This document shows positions 28,091-37,398 of a stretch of 64,000 nucleotides of DNA, one piece after another. The position numbers and the translations under genes were made by a program. The stretch spans positions 233,880 through 297,879 of the forward strand of contig JAVEDU010000081.1 of NCBI GenBank assembly GCA_030840805.1, written 5' to 3'. The notes under the pieces were generated by a model that searched no databases, had not been told where the DNA came from, and worked only from the letters and a program-made list of their open reading frames with translations. The stretch's first letter is position 1. Each line of letters begins with the position of its first letter. The DNA comes from Actinomycetota bacterium. GTDB taxonomy: Bacteria; Actinomycetota; Actinomycetes; Mycobacteriales; HKI-0501.

Positions 28091-30769
28091 ATGACGACAA
28101 CCCTCGATGGCGTGCGTGCCCTGCTGCTCGACGGATGTCCGATCCTGATCCGGCAGGTGCGTGGAACCGACGAGACGGGCCTCCGTGCCCTGCACGTGGG
28201 CCTGTCCGAGCGCAGCAGCTACCTCCGGTTCTTCACCCTCGGCCGCGCCACCGGGGACGCCTTCGTGGACCGGCTGGTCGCGACGCGATCGCTGCCGGGC
28301 CAGGGTGCGCTCGTCGCCGAACTGGACGGGCGGATCGTGGGCGTCGCGAGCTACACGGCGGCGGCCGACCCGACAGAGGCGGAGGTCGGGATGGCGATCG
28401 CCGACGAGCTGCAGCACCGCGGAGCCGGAACCCTGCTCCTGGAGCATCTCGTCGCCCTGGCGCGGTCGCGGGGAGTCCGCCGGTTCACCGCGGTGGTCCT
28501 ACCCGACAACACGCTGATGCTCAAGGTGTTTCGGGATACCGGGCTGTTGCTCCGGATGCACCGCGAGGAGGGCGACGTCCACGTCGATGCGGACCTCTCG
28601 GGCCGGGACGAGTACCTCGACGCCGTCACGGAGCGGGAGCGCATCGCCGACACGGCCAGCCTCCGGGCTCTCCTCCGGCCGACCTCGGTCGCCGTCGTCG
28701 GGGCCAGCCGGCGAGCCGACGCCGTGGGGAACGCGGTCCTCCGCAACGTGCTCGCGGGCGGCTTCACCGGTCCGGTGTACCCCGTCAATCGCCGGGCGGA
28801 CGCGGTGCTCGGTGTGCGGGCGTACCCGTCCGTGGCCGACCTCCCGGAGGCGCCGGACCTCGCGGTGGTGTGCGTCCCGGCAGCCGCGGTCCCGGCCGTG
28901 GCCGCGGAATGCGGCCGGCGCGGTGTGCATGCCCTCGTGGTGCTCTCGTCCGGGTTGACCGGTGATCCGGAACTGGAGTCGGGGCTCCGCCGGGCCGTCG
29001 CCGCGCACGGCATGCGGCTGCTCGGACCGAACTGCCTGGGGGTGGTGAGTCTCGGACACGACGTGCGCCTCGATGCCACGTTCGCCCGGACGCTGCCCGC
29101 AGCGGGCCCGGTCGGCATCGTGGCGCAGTCGGGCGGTGTCGGGATCGCGCTGCTGGAGCAGCTGGCCCGCCTCGGCATCGGCGTATCGGCCATGGTCTCC
29201 ACCGGGGACAAGTACGACGTGAGCAGCAACGACCTGCTGATGTGGTGGGAGGGGGACCCGGCCACGCGGGTCGCCGTGCTCTACGTGGAGTCGTTCGGCA
29301 ACCCACGGAAGTTCTCCCGGCTCGCGCAGCGGCTCGGGACCACGACTCCGGTCGTCGCCGTCCGCTCGGGCACCTCTGCCGCGGCGCAGCGCGCGGCCCG
29401 ATCCCACACCGCCGCCACGACAACGCCCGCGGTCGTCCGGGACGCGCTGTTCCGCCAGGCGGGCCTGGTGGCGGTCGACGACCTCACCCTGCTTCTCGGC
29501 GTGGTCGCGGTGCTGACCCAGCTCCCGCTGCCGGCCGGGGAGCGGATCGCCGTGGTGAGCAACGCGGGCGGTGCGGGCGTGCTGGCGGCCGACGCGTGTG
29601 CCCGCGCGGGACTCGTCCTCGCGGACCTCTCCGCCGCGACCCGGGCGGCGGTCACCGCTCTTCTGCCACCGACAGCCAGCATCGCGAACCCGGTCGACAC
29701 GACGGCGGCCGTCCCGGTGGAGACGTTCGCCGACTGCCTGCGCGCGGTGCTCGCCGACGACGGGGTGGACGGTGTCATCGCCATCTCCACGCCGACCGCC
29801 CTGGCCGACCACGCGGCCGCCATCGCCACGGTGGGCGCCCGAGCCCTCAAGCCGCTGATCGCGGTTCGGGTGGACCAGGCGGCCGCGGTCGACGTGCTCC
29901 GCGACGGTGACGCCGGGGCACGGGGCATCCCCAGCTTCGCCGACCCGGCGGTCGCGATGGACGCCTACGCCCGAGCCGTTCGCTACGCCGAGTGGCGGCG
30001 GACCACCCCGCGTGGACAGGTTCCCGACCTCGCGGACCTCGACCTGCCCGGAGCAACGGCGGTGTTGCGTCGTGTCCTCGAACGCGAGACGGCCGGTGGC
30101 TGGCTCACCCCGGTGGAGGTCACCGACCTGCTGCGGTGCGCCGGTATCCCGGTTGTCGAGTCCGTCGTCGCCACCGATGCGCGGGACGCCGCGGCAGCCG
30201 CCGCGCGCCTGGGCACACCGGTCGCCGTGAAGGCGGTCGTCCCGGGTCTGCTGCACAAGTCCGACCGCGGAGGCGTGATGCTCGGGGTGGACGGCGAGGG
30301 CGGGGCCCGCGCGGCGTACGCGACGCTGCGTGAACGGTTCGGCCCCGACCTGACCGGCGTCACCGTGCAGCCCATGGTGGCGCCCGGAGTCGAGTTGCTC
30401 GTAGGCGTCGTCAGCGACCCCGTGTTCGGGCCGCTGGTGGTCCTCGGCGCCGGTGGGGTTGCCACCGACCTGCTCGCCGATCGGGCGTACCGGCTGGCCC
30501 CGGTGACCGACACGGACGCGGCCGCCATGGTGCGGTCGCTGCGGTCCTCCCCGCTGTTGTTCGGCTTCCGCGGCGCGGAGCCCGCCGACCATGTCGCCGT
30601 TGAAGACGTGCTGCTGCGCGTCGGCCGGCTCGCCGAGACGCTGCCCGAGATCGCCGAGCTGGAGCTGAACCCGCTGGTCGTCCACGACAAGGGCTGCGTC
30701 GTCGTGGATACCCGGGTCCGGGTGCTCCCGCGGCAGCCCGCGGACCCGTACCTTCGGAGGCTGGCCTGA
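28091..30769 (+). CDS. GNAT acetyltransferase fused to ADP-forming acyl-CoA synthetase
   Basis: 892 residues from ATG 28091; ATG 28070 in the same frame (adding MAVTLEP) is an alternative. Residues about 15-170 form a GNAT domain (VGMAIADELQHRGAGTLLLE acetyl-CoA loop). From about 200 follows an NDP-forming acyl-CoA synthetase: CoA-binding PTSVAVVGASRRADAVGNAV, ligase segment GPNCLGVV and VAQSGGVGIALLEQ, and ATP-grasp LGTPVAVKAVVPGLLHKSDR. It can make ATP from an acyl-CoA (or the reverse), and the GNAT part may acylate proteins, as in PatZ/Pat-type fusions. The adjacent DevR-like box suggests a hypoxia role together with Xfp-AckA. Confidence 0.9.
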   Translation: MTTTLDGVRALLLDGCPILIRQVRGTDETGLRALHVGLSERSSYLRFFTLGRATGDAFVDRLVATRSLPGQGALVAELDGRIVGVASYTAAADPTEAEVGMAIADELQHRGAGTLLLEHLVALARSRGVRRFTAVVLPDNTLMLKVFRDTGLLLRMHREEGDVHVDADLSGRDEYLDAVTERERIADTASLRALLRPTSVAVVGASRRADAVGNAVLRNVLAGGFTGPVYPVNRRADAVLGVRAYPSVADLPEAPDLAVVCVPAAAVPAVAAECGRRGVHALVVLSSGLTGDPELESGLRRAVAAHGMRLLGPNCLGVVSLGHDVRLDATFARTLPAAGPVGIVAQSGGVGIALLEQLARLGIGVSAMVSTGDKYDVSSNDLLMWWEGDPATRVAVLYVESFGNPRKFSRLAQRLGTTTPVVAVRSGTSAAAQRAARSHTAATTTPAVVRDALFRQAGLVAVDDLTLLLGVVAVLTQLPLPAGERIAVVSNAGGAGVLAADACARAGLVLADLSAATRAAVTALLPPTASIANPVDTTAAVPVETFADCLRAVLADDGVDGVIAISTPTALADHAAAIATVGARALKPLIAVRVDQAAAVDVLRDGDAGARGIPSFADPAVAMDAYARAVRYAEWRRTTPRGQVPDLADLDLPGATAVLRRVLERETAGGWLTPVEVTDLLRCAGIPVVESVVATDARDAAAAAARLGTPVAVKAVVPGLLHKSDRGGVMLGVDGEGGARAAYATLRERFGPDLTGVTVQPMVAPGVELLVGVVSDPVFGPLVVLGAGGVATDLLADRAYRLAPVTDTDAAAMVRSLRSSPLLFGFRGAEPADHVAVEDVLLRVGRLAETLPEIAELELNPLVVHDKGCVVVDTRVRVLPRQPADPYLRRLA

Positions 30770-30996
30770 GCGCGTGTCGCCGGACGCACGCCGATTGGGC
30801 GAGCGCAGCGGACGCCTCGACCGCCGTGTGTGCGCGTGGAGGTGCACCGAGACCGCCGCGGCTCCGGCGCCATGACTGGGTGCCTGTGCCCCCAGGCAAG
30901 TGCTTGTTGGAACACGCCGAGGTAAGTCTCATGTGACCGTGTCCCCGTGGGGAAGAACCGCCGATGCCGCCGGGGCAGCGGTGGTGGCGCGTCCTC
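30770..30996. other. short intergenic region
   Basis: About 230 bases between the synthetase stop and the DUF3644 remnant. No promoter motif, hairpin or gene is apparent. Confidence 0.4.
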
Positions 30997-31899
30997 ATGG
31001 AGTCCCGGCGCCAGGCGTGCGTCGCGGTCGACTTCTACAACCGATACACATGCACACCGCGTGGCTGTACCTCCTCCATGCCGAGTTCGAGCGCGGGGAG
31101 TGGACTACGTCTACCGGAACAAGCGCGGCCACGCCAGAACCTCGAGTTCTTCATCGGACTGCGGAACGAGGTCGAGCACCGCTGCCAGGATGTTCTGCTC
31201 GTCGCGACGGCCGGCATGGCGTACGCGTACGTCATCAACTATGAGACGGAGATGGTCGCGCGATTCGGCGCGAGCACTCGCTCGCCGGAGAGCTCCGCTT
31301 CCCGATCGTCGTGCACTCCCTGACGCCGGAGGGGGATCGACGAGCAGCGGAAGCTCCGCCGGCGCCTGCCGGCGTCCGCGAAGACCTACATCACGAAGTT
31401 CGAGCAGAGGGTCGATGCCGCTGTTCGCGGGAGCGAGCGGTTCGACTACGGCGTGATGCCGACCCCGCGGCGCGGGCCGAAGTCCGAGGCCGACCTCGCC
31501 GTCACGATCGTGAAGGCGGAGGAGCTCACCGAGGAGAAGCGGGCGTCGATGGAGCGCGAGGGCAAGGTGGGCACGATGGTGGTCACGGAGAAGCAGCGGG
31601 ACGTGTTGCACAGGACGCACTCGCGCCGGGGAACGCCGCCGCGGAGGTCGACGCGCTCCTGCCGTTGTTCCGGCAGCACCACTTCACCGAGATGTGGGAG
31701 GCAGCTCGATGTCCGTCCGCGGAAGGGAGCGCCGGAGCCCGAGCGCACCGATCCCCGCTACTGCCTCTACGACAAGCCCTTCAAGCGGTACGTGTTCACC
31801 GCCGCGTTCGTGTGGAGGTGCGCGGAGGAGGTGGGCACTCGGGAAGTGGAAGGCGTTCTTCGGCTTGGAGCCGGTGCTCGAGGTCAGTTCAGTGGGTGA
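30997..31899 (+). pseudogene. DUF3644-family protein, multiply frameshifted
   Basis: Pieces in all three plus-strand frames spell a DUF3644 protein in order: MESRRQACVAVDFYN, MHTAWLYLLHAEFERG, VDYVYRNKRGHAR, NLEFFIGLRNEVEHR, YVINYETEMVARFG, LRRRLPASAKTYITKFEQRV, then RFDYGVMPTPRRGPKSEADL and, after another shift, ERTDPRYCLYDKPFKRYVFT with end QFSG. At least five shifts separate the pieces. DUF3644 proteins are often carried by mobile or defence-type islands; function unknown. Its neighbours on either side are stress genes, so it is a foreign-looking relic. Confidence 0.7.
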
Positions 31900-32007
31900 C
31901 CGGGTCGCCGATCGGGCAGCCGAGGAAGCGAGCGATCGCAGCGCCTGAGCTCGGCGGGCGCGCACACGTCGGGGACGTGGCGCTCCGCGACGCTCCCTCG
32001 CTGCCGC

Positions 32008-32445
32008 TCAGCGGGGGAGGTGGCTCACCGGGATGTCGGGCCCGGCCACGATCCGCCGTCCGTTGACCAGCTCGATGGCGATCCTGATGAAGTTGTCGTG
32101 CGGGGCGGGTGCCCACGGTCGCAGGGGGAGGGCGGCGAGCCGGTGCAGCTCTGCCGGATCCTCCACCCTGGACGCGCGGCCGACGACGGTGACGCTCCAG
32201 CCGTTGGGCCGGTCCGGGTCGATGTCGTCGACCTGGAACGCCACGACGCTGTTCCGCGTGGCGGCGGCGAGCTTGGAGCCGGGACGCGTCCGGACGACGA
32301 TCTGCTCGCCGTCGAGCAGGTAGTTCACCGGCTCGATGGCGGGCAGGGCTCGGTGTGTGAAGACGATGCGCCCAACCGGCTGGGTGGCCAGCAGGGAGAG
32401 GCACTCGGCGCGCTCGAGGACCTCCAGACCGGCGTGGTCGTACAT
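32008..32445 (-). CDS. pyridoxamine-5'-phosphate-oxidase-like protein
   Basis: 145 residues: LEVLERAECLSLLATQPVGR, IVFTHRALPAIEPVNYLLDG, VVAFQVDDIDPDRPNGWSVT and VVGRASRVEDP form the split-barrel flavin/F420-binding fold. Similar PNPOx proteins (for example Rv3129) belong to mycobacterial DosR regulons, and the sequence also resembles the C-terminal half of the CBS-PNPOx fusion at 22182. It is third in the minus-strand operon USP-SHOCT-PNPOx behind the box at 33720. Confidence 0.85.
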   Translation of the reverse strand: MYDHAGLEVLERAECLSLLATQPVGRIVFTHRALPAIEPVNYLLDGEQIVVRTRPGSKLAAATRNSVVAFQVDDIDPDRPNGWSVTVVGRASRVEDPAELHRLAALPLRPWAPAPHDNFIRIAIELVNGRRIVAGPDIPVSHLPR

Positions 32446-32480
32446 GGTGCCCTCCCGTCACCCGGACCGCTGTGGCTGGG

Positions 32481-32723
32481 TCACCGGTCCCCGGACGGTC
32501 GTTGCTGCGACGTCCGCAGGGCGGCGAGCCGTGCGTCGAACTCGGTCTGGTCGATCTCGCCGCGCGCGAACCGGCCGCGCAGCACCTCCTCGGGGGGTCG
32601 CGGCGCCGGCGGTCCAGGCGGCGCGACCGTGGCCCGGACGGCGTACCGGACGAGGAATCCCGCGACGATCGCGAACGGCGGCATTCCGCTGCCCGGCAGG
32701 CCGTACATGTGCCCGTACCACAT
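32481..32723 (-). CDS. SHOCT-domain small membrane protein
   Basis: 80 residues from ATG 32723. A Met/aromatic-rich N-terminus and hydrophobic segment (PPFAIVAGFLVRYAVRATVA) precede the SHOCT motif PEEVLRGRFARGEIDQTEFD. It lies 8 bases from the USP stop and 35 before the PNPOx start. Paralogous in design to the protein at 17243-17476, suggesting a recurring partner of DevR-regulon genes. Confidence 0.82.
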   Translation of the reverse strand: MWYGHMYGLPGSGMPPFAIVAGFLVRYAVRATVAPPGPPAPRPPEEVLRGRFARGEIDQTEFDARLAALRTSQQRPSGDR

Positions 32724-32731
32724 GGCGCACC

Positions 32732-33643
32732 TCAGTCGTCGGCGTGGATGATCGCGACCGGGCACCTGGCGTGGTGCAGTACCGCCTGGCCGGTGGAGCC
32801 GAGAAGCAGGCCGGTGAAGCCTCCGCGTCCGCGCGAGCCGACGACCAGCAGCTCGGCGCGGGCGGACTCGCCGATGAGCGCCTTCGCCGGTGCGCTGTGC
32901 AGGACGACGCGCCGGACCGGCACTTCCGGGTACTTGTCCTCCCAGCTCGCGAGCGCCTCGCCGAGGATGCGGGCGCCGGTCTCGCCGATCTTCGCGTTCT
33001 CCCGGCCCTGCAACCGCAGGACGCCACCGCCCGGGGTGGGCGGGGGCTCCCAGGCGTGGATGACGGTGAGCTCGCAGCCGCGCAGGGCGGCCTCCTCGAA
33101 CCCGAGGCCGATCGCCGTGGTGGCGCCGGGGGAGCCGTCGGTGCCGACCACGACCCGGCGGTGGTGAGCCGGCTCCCGCACGCCATCCGCCTCGTCACCG
33201 CGGACGACCACGACCGGGCAGTGAGCGTGCGCGCCGACCTGGACCCCCACCGAGCCCACGAGTAGACCCGTGAACCCACCCAGCCCGCGGTGCCCCACCA
33301 CGACCAGTGCGGCGGTCCTGGACTGCTCGACGAGAATCGGAGCGGGTGCGGCGACGACGAGCTCGGTCGACACGGCGAGTTCCGGACACATCGCCCGGGC
33401 CTGCGCGGCCGAGTCGGCCAGCAGTGTCTCCGCCTGAGCGGCGAGGCCGCCCCCCTCGGGGCCCTCCGGGGAAGGGCCGAGGTACATGCCGGTGAGGGGC
33501 CACAGGAACGCGTGTACCACGTGCAGCGGGAGCCGTCGGCGGGCCGCCTCGTCGGCTGCCCACCGGAGGGCGGCGGCGCCCTCGTCGGAGCCGTCGACTC
33601 CGACGACGATCGCGCCGTCGGGACGCGGAGTGGGTGCGGTCAT
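32732..33643 (-). CDS. universal stress protein, tandem domain
   Basis: 303 residues from ATG 33643. Domain 1 starts AIVVGVDGSDEGAAALRWAA and has GHRGLGGFTGLLVGSVGVQV; domain 2 starts RVVVGTDGSPGATTAIGLGF and has GSRGRGGFTGLLLGSTGQAV. Both ATP signatures are intact. Its start overlaps the stop of the truncated P-type ATPase by four bases, and a strong DevR-like box lies 77 bases upstream inside that relic. Confidence 0.93.
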   Translation of the reverse strand: MTAPTPRPDGAIVVGVDGSDEGAAALRWAADEAARRRLPLHVVHAFLWPLTGMYLGPSPEGPEGGGLAAQAETLLADSAAQARAMCPELAVSTELVVAAPAPILVEQSRTAALVVVGHRGLGGFTGLLVGSVGVQVGAHAHCPVVVVRGDEADGVREPAHHRRVVVGTDGSPGATTAIGLGFEEAALRGCELTVIHAWEPPPTPGGGVLRLQGRENAKIGETGARILGEALASWEDKYPEVPVRRVVLHSAPAKALIGESARAELLVVGSRGRGGFTGLLLGSTGQAVLHHARCPVAIIHADD

Positions 33644-35375
33644 GGTGTCCTCCTCGTGGCTTGTTCCCAGCATCGTGCCGGCGGACACGCGGCGGCAGCG
33701 GCCGACGGCCCGGATGCGGGGGACCTTCGGCCCGTGACCTGCCGGGCCCCGTACAGGAGCAGGCCGGGGACGGCAGCGAAGGACGCGCAGGCGAGCAGCT
33801 CCGTCGGCGAGAGCCAGGTGGTGCCCAGCAGCTCGTGGAGCGGCGGCGCCAGCACCGCGGCCGCCTGGAGCGCCAGGGACAGGGCCACTGCGACGCCCAG
33901 GAGGGGGTTGCGTGACGCGCCGTCGGCGCGCTCGGCCCGCACGGCGAGGGCGACACCGAGCTGCGCGAAGCCGAGGACGGCGAACAGCACGGTCTGCCAC
34001 GGTCGTCCCGACTCGTACGCCCGCAGCGCCGCGGCCAGCGACACCGCGGCGATCATGCTGCCGGTGAGGGCGATGCGGCGGGCCAGCCCCGCTCCCAGCA
34101 TCGCCTCGTCCGGCGCGCGGGGTGGGGCCCGCATGGCGTCGCGGTCCGTGGGCTCGGCGCGGAGTGCCACGCCGGGCAGACCGTGGGTGAGCATGTCGAT
34201 CCAGAGGATCTGCGCGGGCAGGAGCGGCACGGCGAGGCCGGCGAACGGGCCCACCGGCATCACGAGGACCTCGGCGAGCCCGCCGCTCAGGGCGTAGCGG
34301 AGGAAACGCCGGAGGTTGGCATAGATCCGGCGTCCCTCCTCCACAGCGGCGGTGACGGTCGCCAGGTTGTCGTCCGCGAGGACCAGCGCGGCGGCTTGCC
34401 GGGCCACCTCGGTGCCGCCGCGGCCCATGGCGACGCCGATGTCGGCGCGGTGCAGGGCCGGGGCGTCGTTGACCCCGTCCCCGGTCATGGCGACCACGGG
34501 GCCGTGGTCCTGGAGGGCCCGGACGATGTCGAGCTTCTGCTCGGGTCGCGCCCGGGCGAAGACGCGGACGTCCAGCGGGATGCCGTCGGCGTCGAGCTGG
34601 TCTCCGTGGACGACCTCACCAGGCAGGTCCAGCCGTGCCGCGATCGCGGCGGCCGTGGCGGGGTGGTCGCCGGTGATGAGGATCAGCCGGATGCCGGCGT
34701 CGGCGAACGACCGGGCCACTGCGTGGGCGTTCTGGCGCAAGGGGTCCATCAGCGCGACGAGTCCCACCCGCCGGAGCCCCTGCTCCAACTGGTCCACCGG
34801 CGGGCACGTGGGCTGTTCACTGTCCGCGACGGCGAGCACGCGGTGACCGTCGTGCGCGAGCCGGTCGGCCTCCGCCGCGAACTGGGCGATCCGGTCTCGG
34901 GCGTCCCGCAGCAGGGCGGGGTCGCCGAGTACCGCCTCTGGTGCGCCCTTGCAGACGACCAGCGCCGTCCCGTTGGGCGTGGTGTGGACCGTGGTCATCC
35001 GGCGTCGCAGTGCGTCGAACGGGATCTCCGCCCACCGGGGGTACCGGCTGCGGACCTCCGGGTCCAGACCGCAGCGGTATGCGGCGGCGACCAGCGCCGC
35101 CTCCATCGGGTCACCGACAGGTTCCCAGGAACCCTCGGTGTCGCGGACCAGGTCGGCGTCGTTGCACAGGACCAGGTCACGGGCGAGCCGCAGCAGGTCC
35201 TCGCGGTCTCCGTAGCCGTCGGACACAGACCCTTCCGGGGCGTATCCCTCGCCGGTGAGGGTGTGCGCGGCCGTCGGGGTGACCAACTGTTCGACGGTCA
35301 TCCGGCCCTCGGTCAGCGTGCCGGTCCTGTCGGTCGCCGCCACCGTCACCGAGCCCAGGGTCTCGACGGCGGGCA
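33640..35375 (-). pseudogene. P-type cation ATPase lacking its N-terminal third
   Basis: The frame starts abruptly at LPAVETLGSVTVAATDRTGT, i.e. at the phosphorylation site, so the actuator domain and first membrane helices (~300 residues) are missing. The invariant DKTGT reads DRTGT. The rest is well kept: MTGDGVNDAPALHRADIGVA, VEEGRRIYANLRRFLRYALS and QILWIDMLTHGLPGVAL followed by four more hydrophobic segments, as in PMA1/CtpF-like Ca/Mn ATPases. The 5' side is joined at about 35375 to a fragment of a HAD hydrolase. The protein cannot be a functional pump. Confidence 0.8.
33720..33733. promoter_or_regulatory. DevR/DosR-like box
   Basis: Reverse complement GGGCCGAAGGTCCC, 77 bases before the minus-strand USP start at 33643. 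It lies inside the 3' end of the relic ATPase frame, suggesting that frame is no longer under coding constraint there. Confidence 0.75.
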
Positions 35376-35492
35376 GCGGACCTCGTCCCAGATCTCCTCG
35401 GAGTCGATCAGGACGCCGTCGAGGTCGAACACAACCGCTTGCGCCGCGTCACCCGCCACGCCCGCTGACGCTACGGGATGGGTCGCGCGCAT
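35376..35492 (-). pseudogene. HAD-superfamily phosphatase, N-terminal fragment
   Basis: ATG 35492 reads MRATHPVASAG, then QAVVFDLDGVLIDSEEIWDE, the first HAD motif (nucleophile Asp in DLDGVLIDS) of a beta-phosphoglucomutase-like phosphatase. After about 38 codons it meets the ATPase relic out of frame and stops at 35346. A deletion joining the start of one gene to the middle of another is the likely history. Confidence 0.75.
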
Positions 35493-35544
35493 CGTCCGGA
35501 CAGCGCCGGACGACCGAACCACAAGGCCGGTGGTGTCGTCCTGA

Positions 35545-36381
35545 TCAGCCTCGCAGGAACGCGAGGAGTTCTGCGTTGAAGGTGGCGGAGTGGGTGACGT
35601 TGAGGCCGTGTGGCGCGTCCGGGACGAGCACCAGTCTGCTGTCGGGTATGGCCTCGGCGGTTCGTCGGCCGCTCGCCTCGTACGGCACGATGGCGTCGGA
35701 GTCACCGTGGATGACCAGCGTCGGGACCGTGAGCGCCTCGAGGTCGTCGCGGAAGTCGGTGGTCGAGAACGCGGTCGTGCAGTCCAAGGTTCCCTTCGGC
35801 GAGGCGGCTGCGGCGATCCGGACGTTGTCCAGCCGAAGTGGCTCGCTCACCAGGTCGGTGCGGCCGCGTACCGCGAAGAAGTTCGTGACGAACTGGTCCA
35901 CGAACGCGACCCGGTCCGCACGGATGCCGTCGTGAAAACCGGCGAGTGTCGCGTCGTCGATGGCGCCGTCGGGGTTGGTCGGTGACTTGTGGAGGTACGG
36001 CGGCACGGCGGCGGCGAACACCGTCTTGCCGATCCGCTCGGTGCCATACTGGCCGACGTAGCGGGCCACTTCCCCGCCACCCATGGAGAATCCGACGAGC
36101 GTCACCCCGGTCAGCTCCAGGTGTTCCAGCAGTCGGTTGAGGTCGGCGGCCAAGGTGTCGTACTCGTAGCCGTCCCATGGCTGGGACGACCGGCCGAACC
36201 CGCGCCGGTCGTAGGTGATCGTCCGGTATCCGTTGTCGACGAGAGCGGGCACCTGGTTCTCCCAGGAGCGGCTCGACAGTGGCCACCCGTGCACCAGTAC
36301 CACCGGCTCCCCGGAGCCGTGGTCCTCGTAGTACAGCTCGATCGGGGCGCCGTTCTCCTTGCCAACCGCCACCCGCGCCAT
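35545..36381 (-). CDS. alpha/beta hydrolase (non-haem chloroperoxidase/arylesterase type)
   Basis: 278 residues from ATG 36381 with GAGGAGATGAC upstream; longer frames cross unrelated sequence. Motifs: oxyanion region LVHGWPLSSRSWENQVPAL, YDRRGFGRSSQPWDGYEYDT, nucleophile elbow GFSMGGGEVARYV, acid VIHGDSDAIVPYEA and catalytic His in DAPHGLNVTHS. This is the cofactor-free haloperoxidase/esterase family; physiological substrate unknown. A stand-alone gene at the end of the stress island. Confidence 0.92.
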   Translation of the reverse strand: MARVAVGKENGAPIELYYEDHGSGEPVVLVHGWPLSSRSWENQVPALVDNGYRTITYDRRGFGRSSQPWDGYEYDTLAADLNRLLEHLELTGVTLVGFSMGGGEVARYVGQYGTERIGKTVFAAAVPPYLHKSPTNPDGAIDDATLAGFHDGIRADRVAFVDQFVTNFFAVRGRTDLVSEPLRLDNVRIAAAASPKGTLDCTTAFSTTDFRDDLEALTVPTLVIHGDSDAIVPYEASGRRTAEAIPDSRLVLVPDAPHGLNVTHSATFNAELLAFLRG

Positions 36382-36639
36382 GTCATCTCCTCGTGGTGGG
36401 CCAGCGCGTTGCGACGCGGCGCTGGCCGACTGGAATCGCCGCGCTGCGGCCATTCGTGCTGCGTACCGGATGCGATCGAGCGTTGCCGGGATCGGCTCGC
36501 GGGTCATTACCGGCAGCCGGAATCGGGCTTTCTGGCTGGCGGGAGTCTTGGCGTATCGGCTACCTGGCCTGAGCGGCTCTGTTGGGACCTGCGACATCCG
36601 GCTGCCGAATGTGGACGCGGAGCGCGACGACCATCGGCA

Positions 36640-36850
36640 GGTTGCCTTGCGTAGCCACGGGAGGCCGGAGACCAGCAGGAGCCCGCCGACGCACAGACGG
36701 AGCGCACCGATCGGGAGGACGGTCAGCGCCGGGTCCGCGGCGTCCACGATCACGGCGAAGCACGCCGAGGCCGGCGCCGGTCAGGGCGGACCGCCGGTTC
36801 CGGCTGGTGCCCGGCGGCGAGCACGATGGTCAACGCCTCGACCCCCTCGA
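36640..36850 (-). pseudogene. remnant of a polytopic membrane protein
   Basis: In three frames the minus strand spells VEGVEALTIVLAAG, TSRNRRSALTGAGL and then ACFAVIVDAADPALTVLPIG followed by ALRLCVGGLLLVSGLPWLRK. This pattern resembles the N-terminal half of a COG4280-like membrane protein family. About 75 residues survive with two one-base shifts, and the upstream side is joined to the IS3 orfB remnant at about 36850. Confidence 0.55.
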
Positions 36851-37072
36851 CCGCCGGCGAGCTCGTCGGTGATGAACCGGTAGCCGAACTCGGGGTCGTC
36901 GTGGTGGATCTCTCGGACGGCGTTGATCAGGTGCGCGTCGTCCCCGTCGCGCTGGCTGACCGGGTCGGCCCGCCACTGGGAGAACGCCTGCTCGGAGAGG
37001 CCGGGCACCCGGCAGGTCACCGCGACAGGGATCTGTTCGGCGGCGAGGTCGACCGGCCAGCGGGTACATCAT
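36851..37072 (-). pseudogene. IS3-family transposase orfB, 5' fragment
   Basis: The start MMYPLAG at 37072 must shift by one base (an extra G) to continue as VDLAAEQIPVAVTCRVPGLS, then EQAFSQWRADPVSQRDGDDA and EIHHDDPEFGYRFITDEL, the HTH_21 region of IS3 OrfB. The integrase core is missing after DEL. It is both frameshifted and truncated. Confidence 0.75.
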
Positions 37073-37398
37073 TCTGGGAGCACCTCACGCGCGAAATAGG
37101 CCGCCGCCCGGCGCAGGATCTCGTTCTCCTGCTCCAACTTCTTGGTGTGCTTACGCAGCTCGCGGTTCTCCGCCTCGAGGTCCCCGCCGGCGGCCGGCGT
37201 CGGGCCGCCCGCGAGGCCGTCCTCCCAGTCGGCGACGCGGAGCCAACGGGCCAGACAGGACTCCGAGATCCCGAAGCTCCGGGCGACCTGCGCGATCGAC
37301 TGGTCACCCCGACGGGCGACCGCGATCACGTCGCGACGGAACTCCATGGGGTAGGGCGTGGGACGAGGCTGATCCTTCCAGCGAGGACGAATCCTCAC
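37069..37398 (-). CDS. IS3-family transposase orfA
   Basis: 109 residues from GTG 37398. HTH segment MEFRRDVIAVARRGDQSIAQ and VARSFGISESCLARWLRVAD, then a leucine-zipper-like coiled coil (LEAENRELRKHTKKLEQENE, ILRRAAAYFAREVLPE). This is the DNA-binding OrfA that normally forms an OrfAB fusion by frameshifting. It overlaps orfB by four bases as expected, but orfB is broken, so no transposition is expected. Confidence 0.85.
   Translation of the reverse strand: MRIRPRWKDQPRPTPYPMEFRRDVIAVARRGDQSIAQVARSFGISESCLARWLRVADWEDGLAGGPTPAAGGDLEAENRELRKHTKKLEQENEILRRAAAYFAREVLPE

Larger units (their letters stand above)
36851..37398 (-). mobile_element. truncated IS3-family insertion sequence
   Basis: It contains an orfA of normal length and about 65 codons of orfB, then ends at the membrane-protein remnant. 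The catalytic DDE part of orfB is absent, so the element is dead. I could not define terminal inverted repeats. Confidence 0.75.

Noticed and set aside
28499..30847. Long minus-strand frame (782 codons) opposite the GNAT/ADP-forming synthetase
   Set aside because: Antisense shadow; the plus-strand frame has all family motifs.
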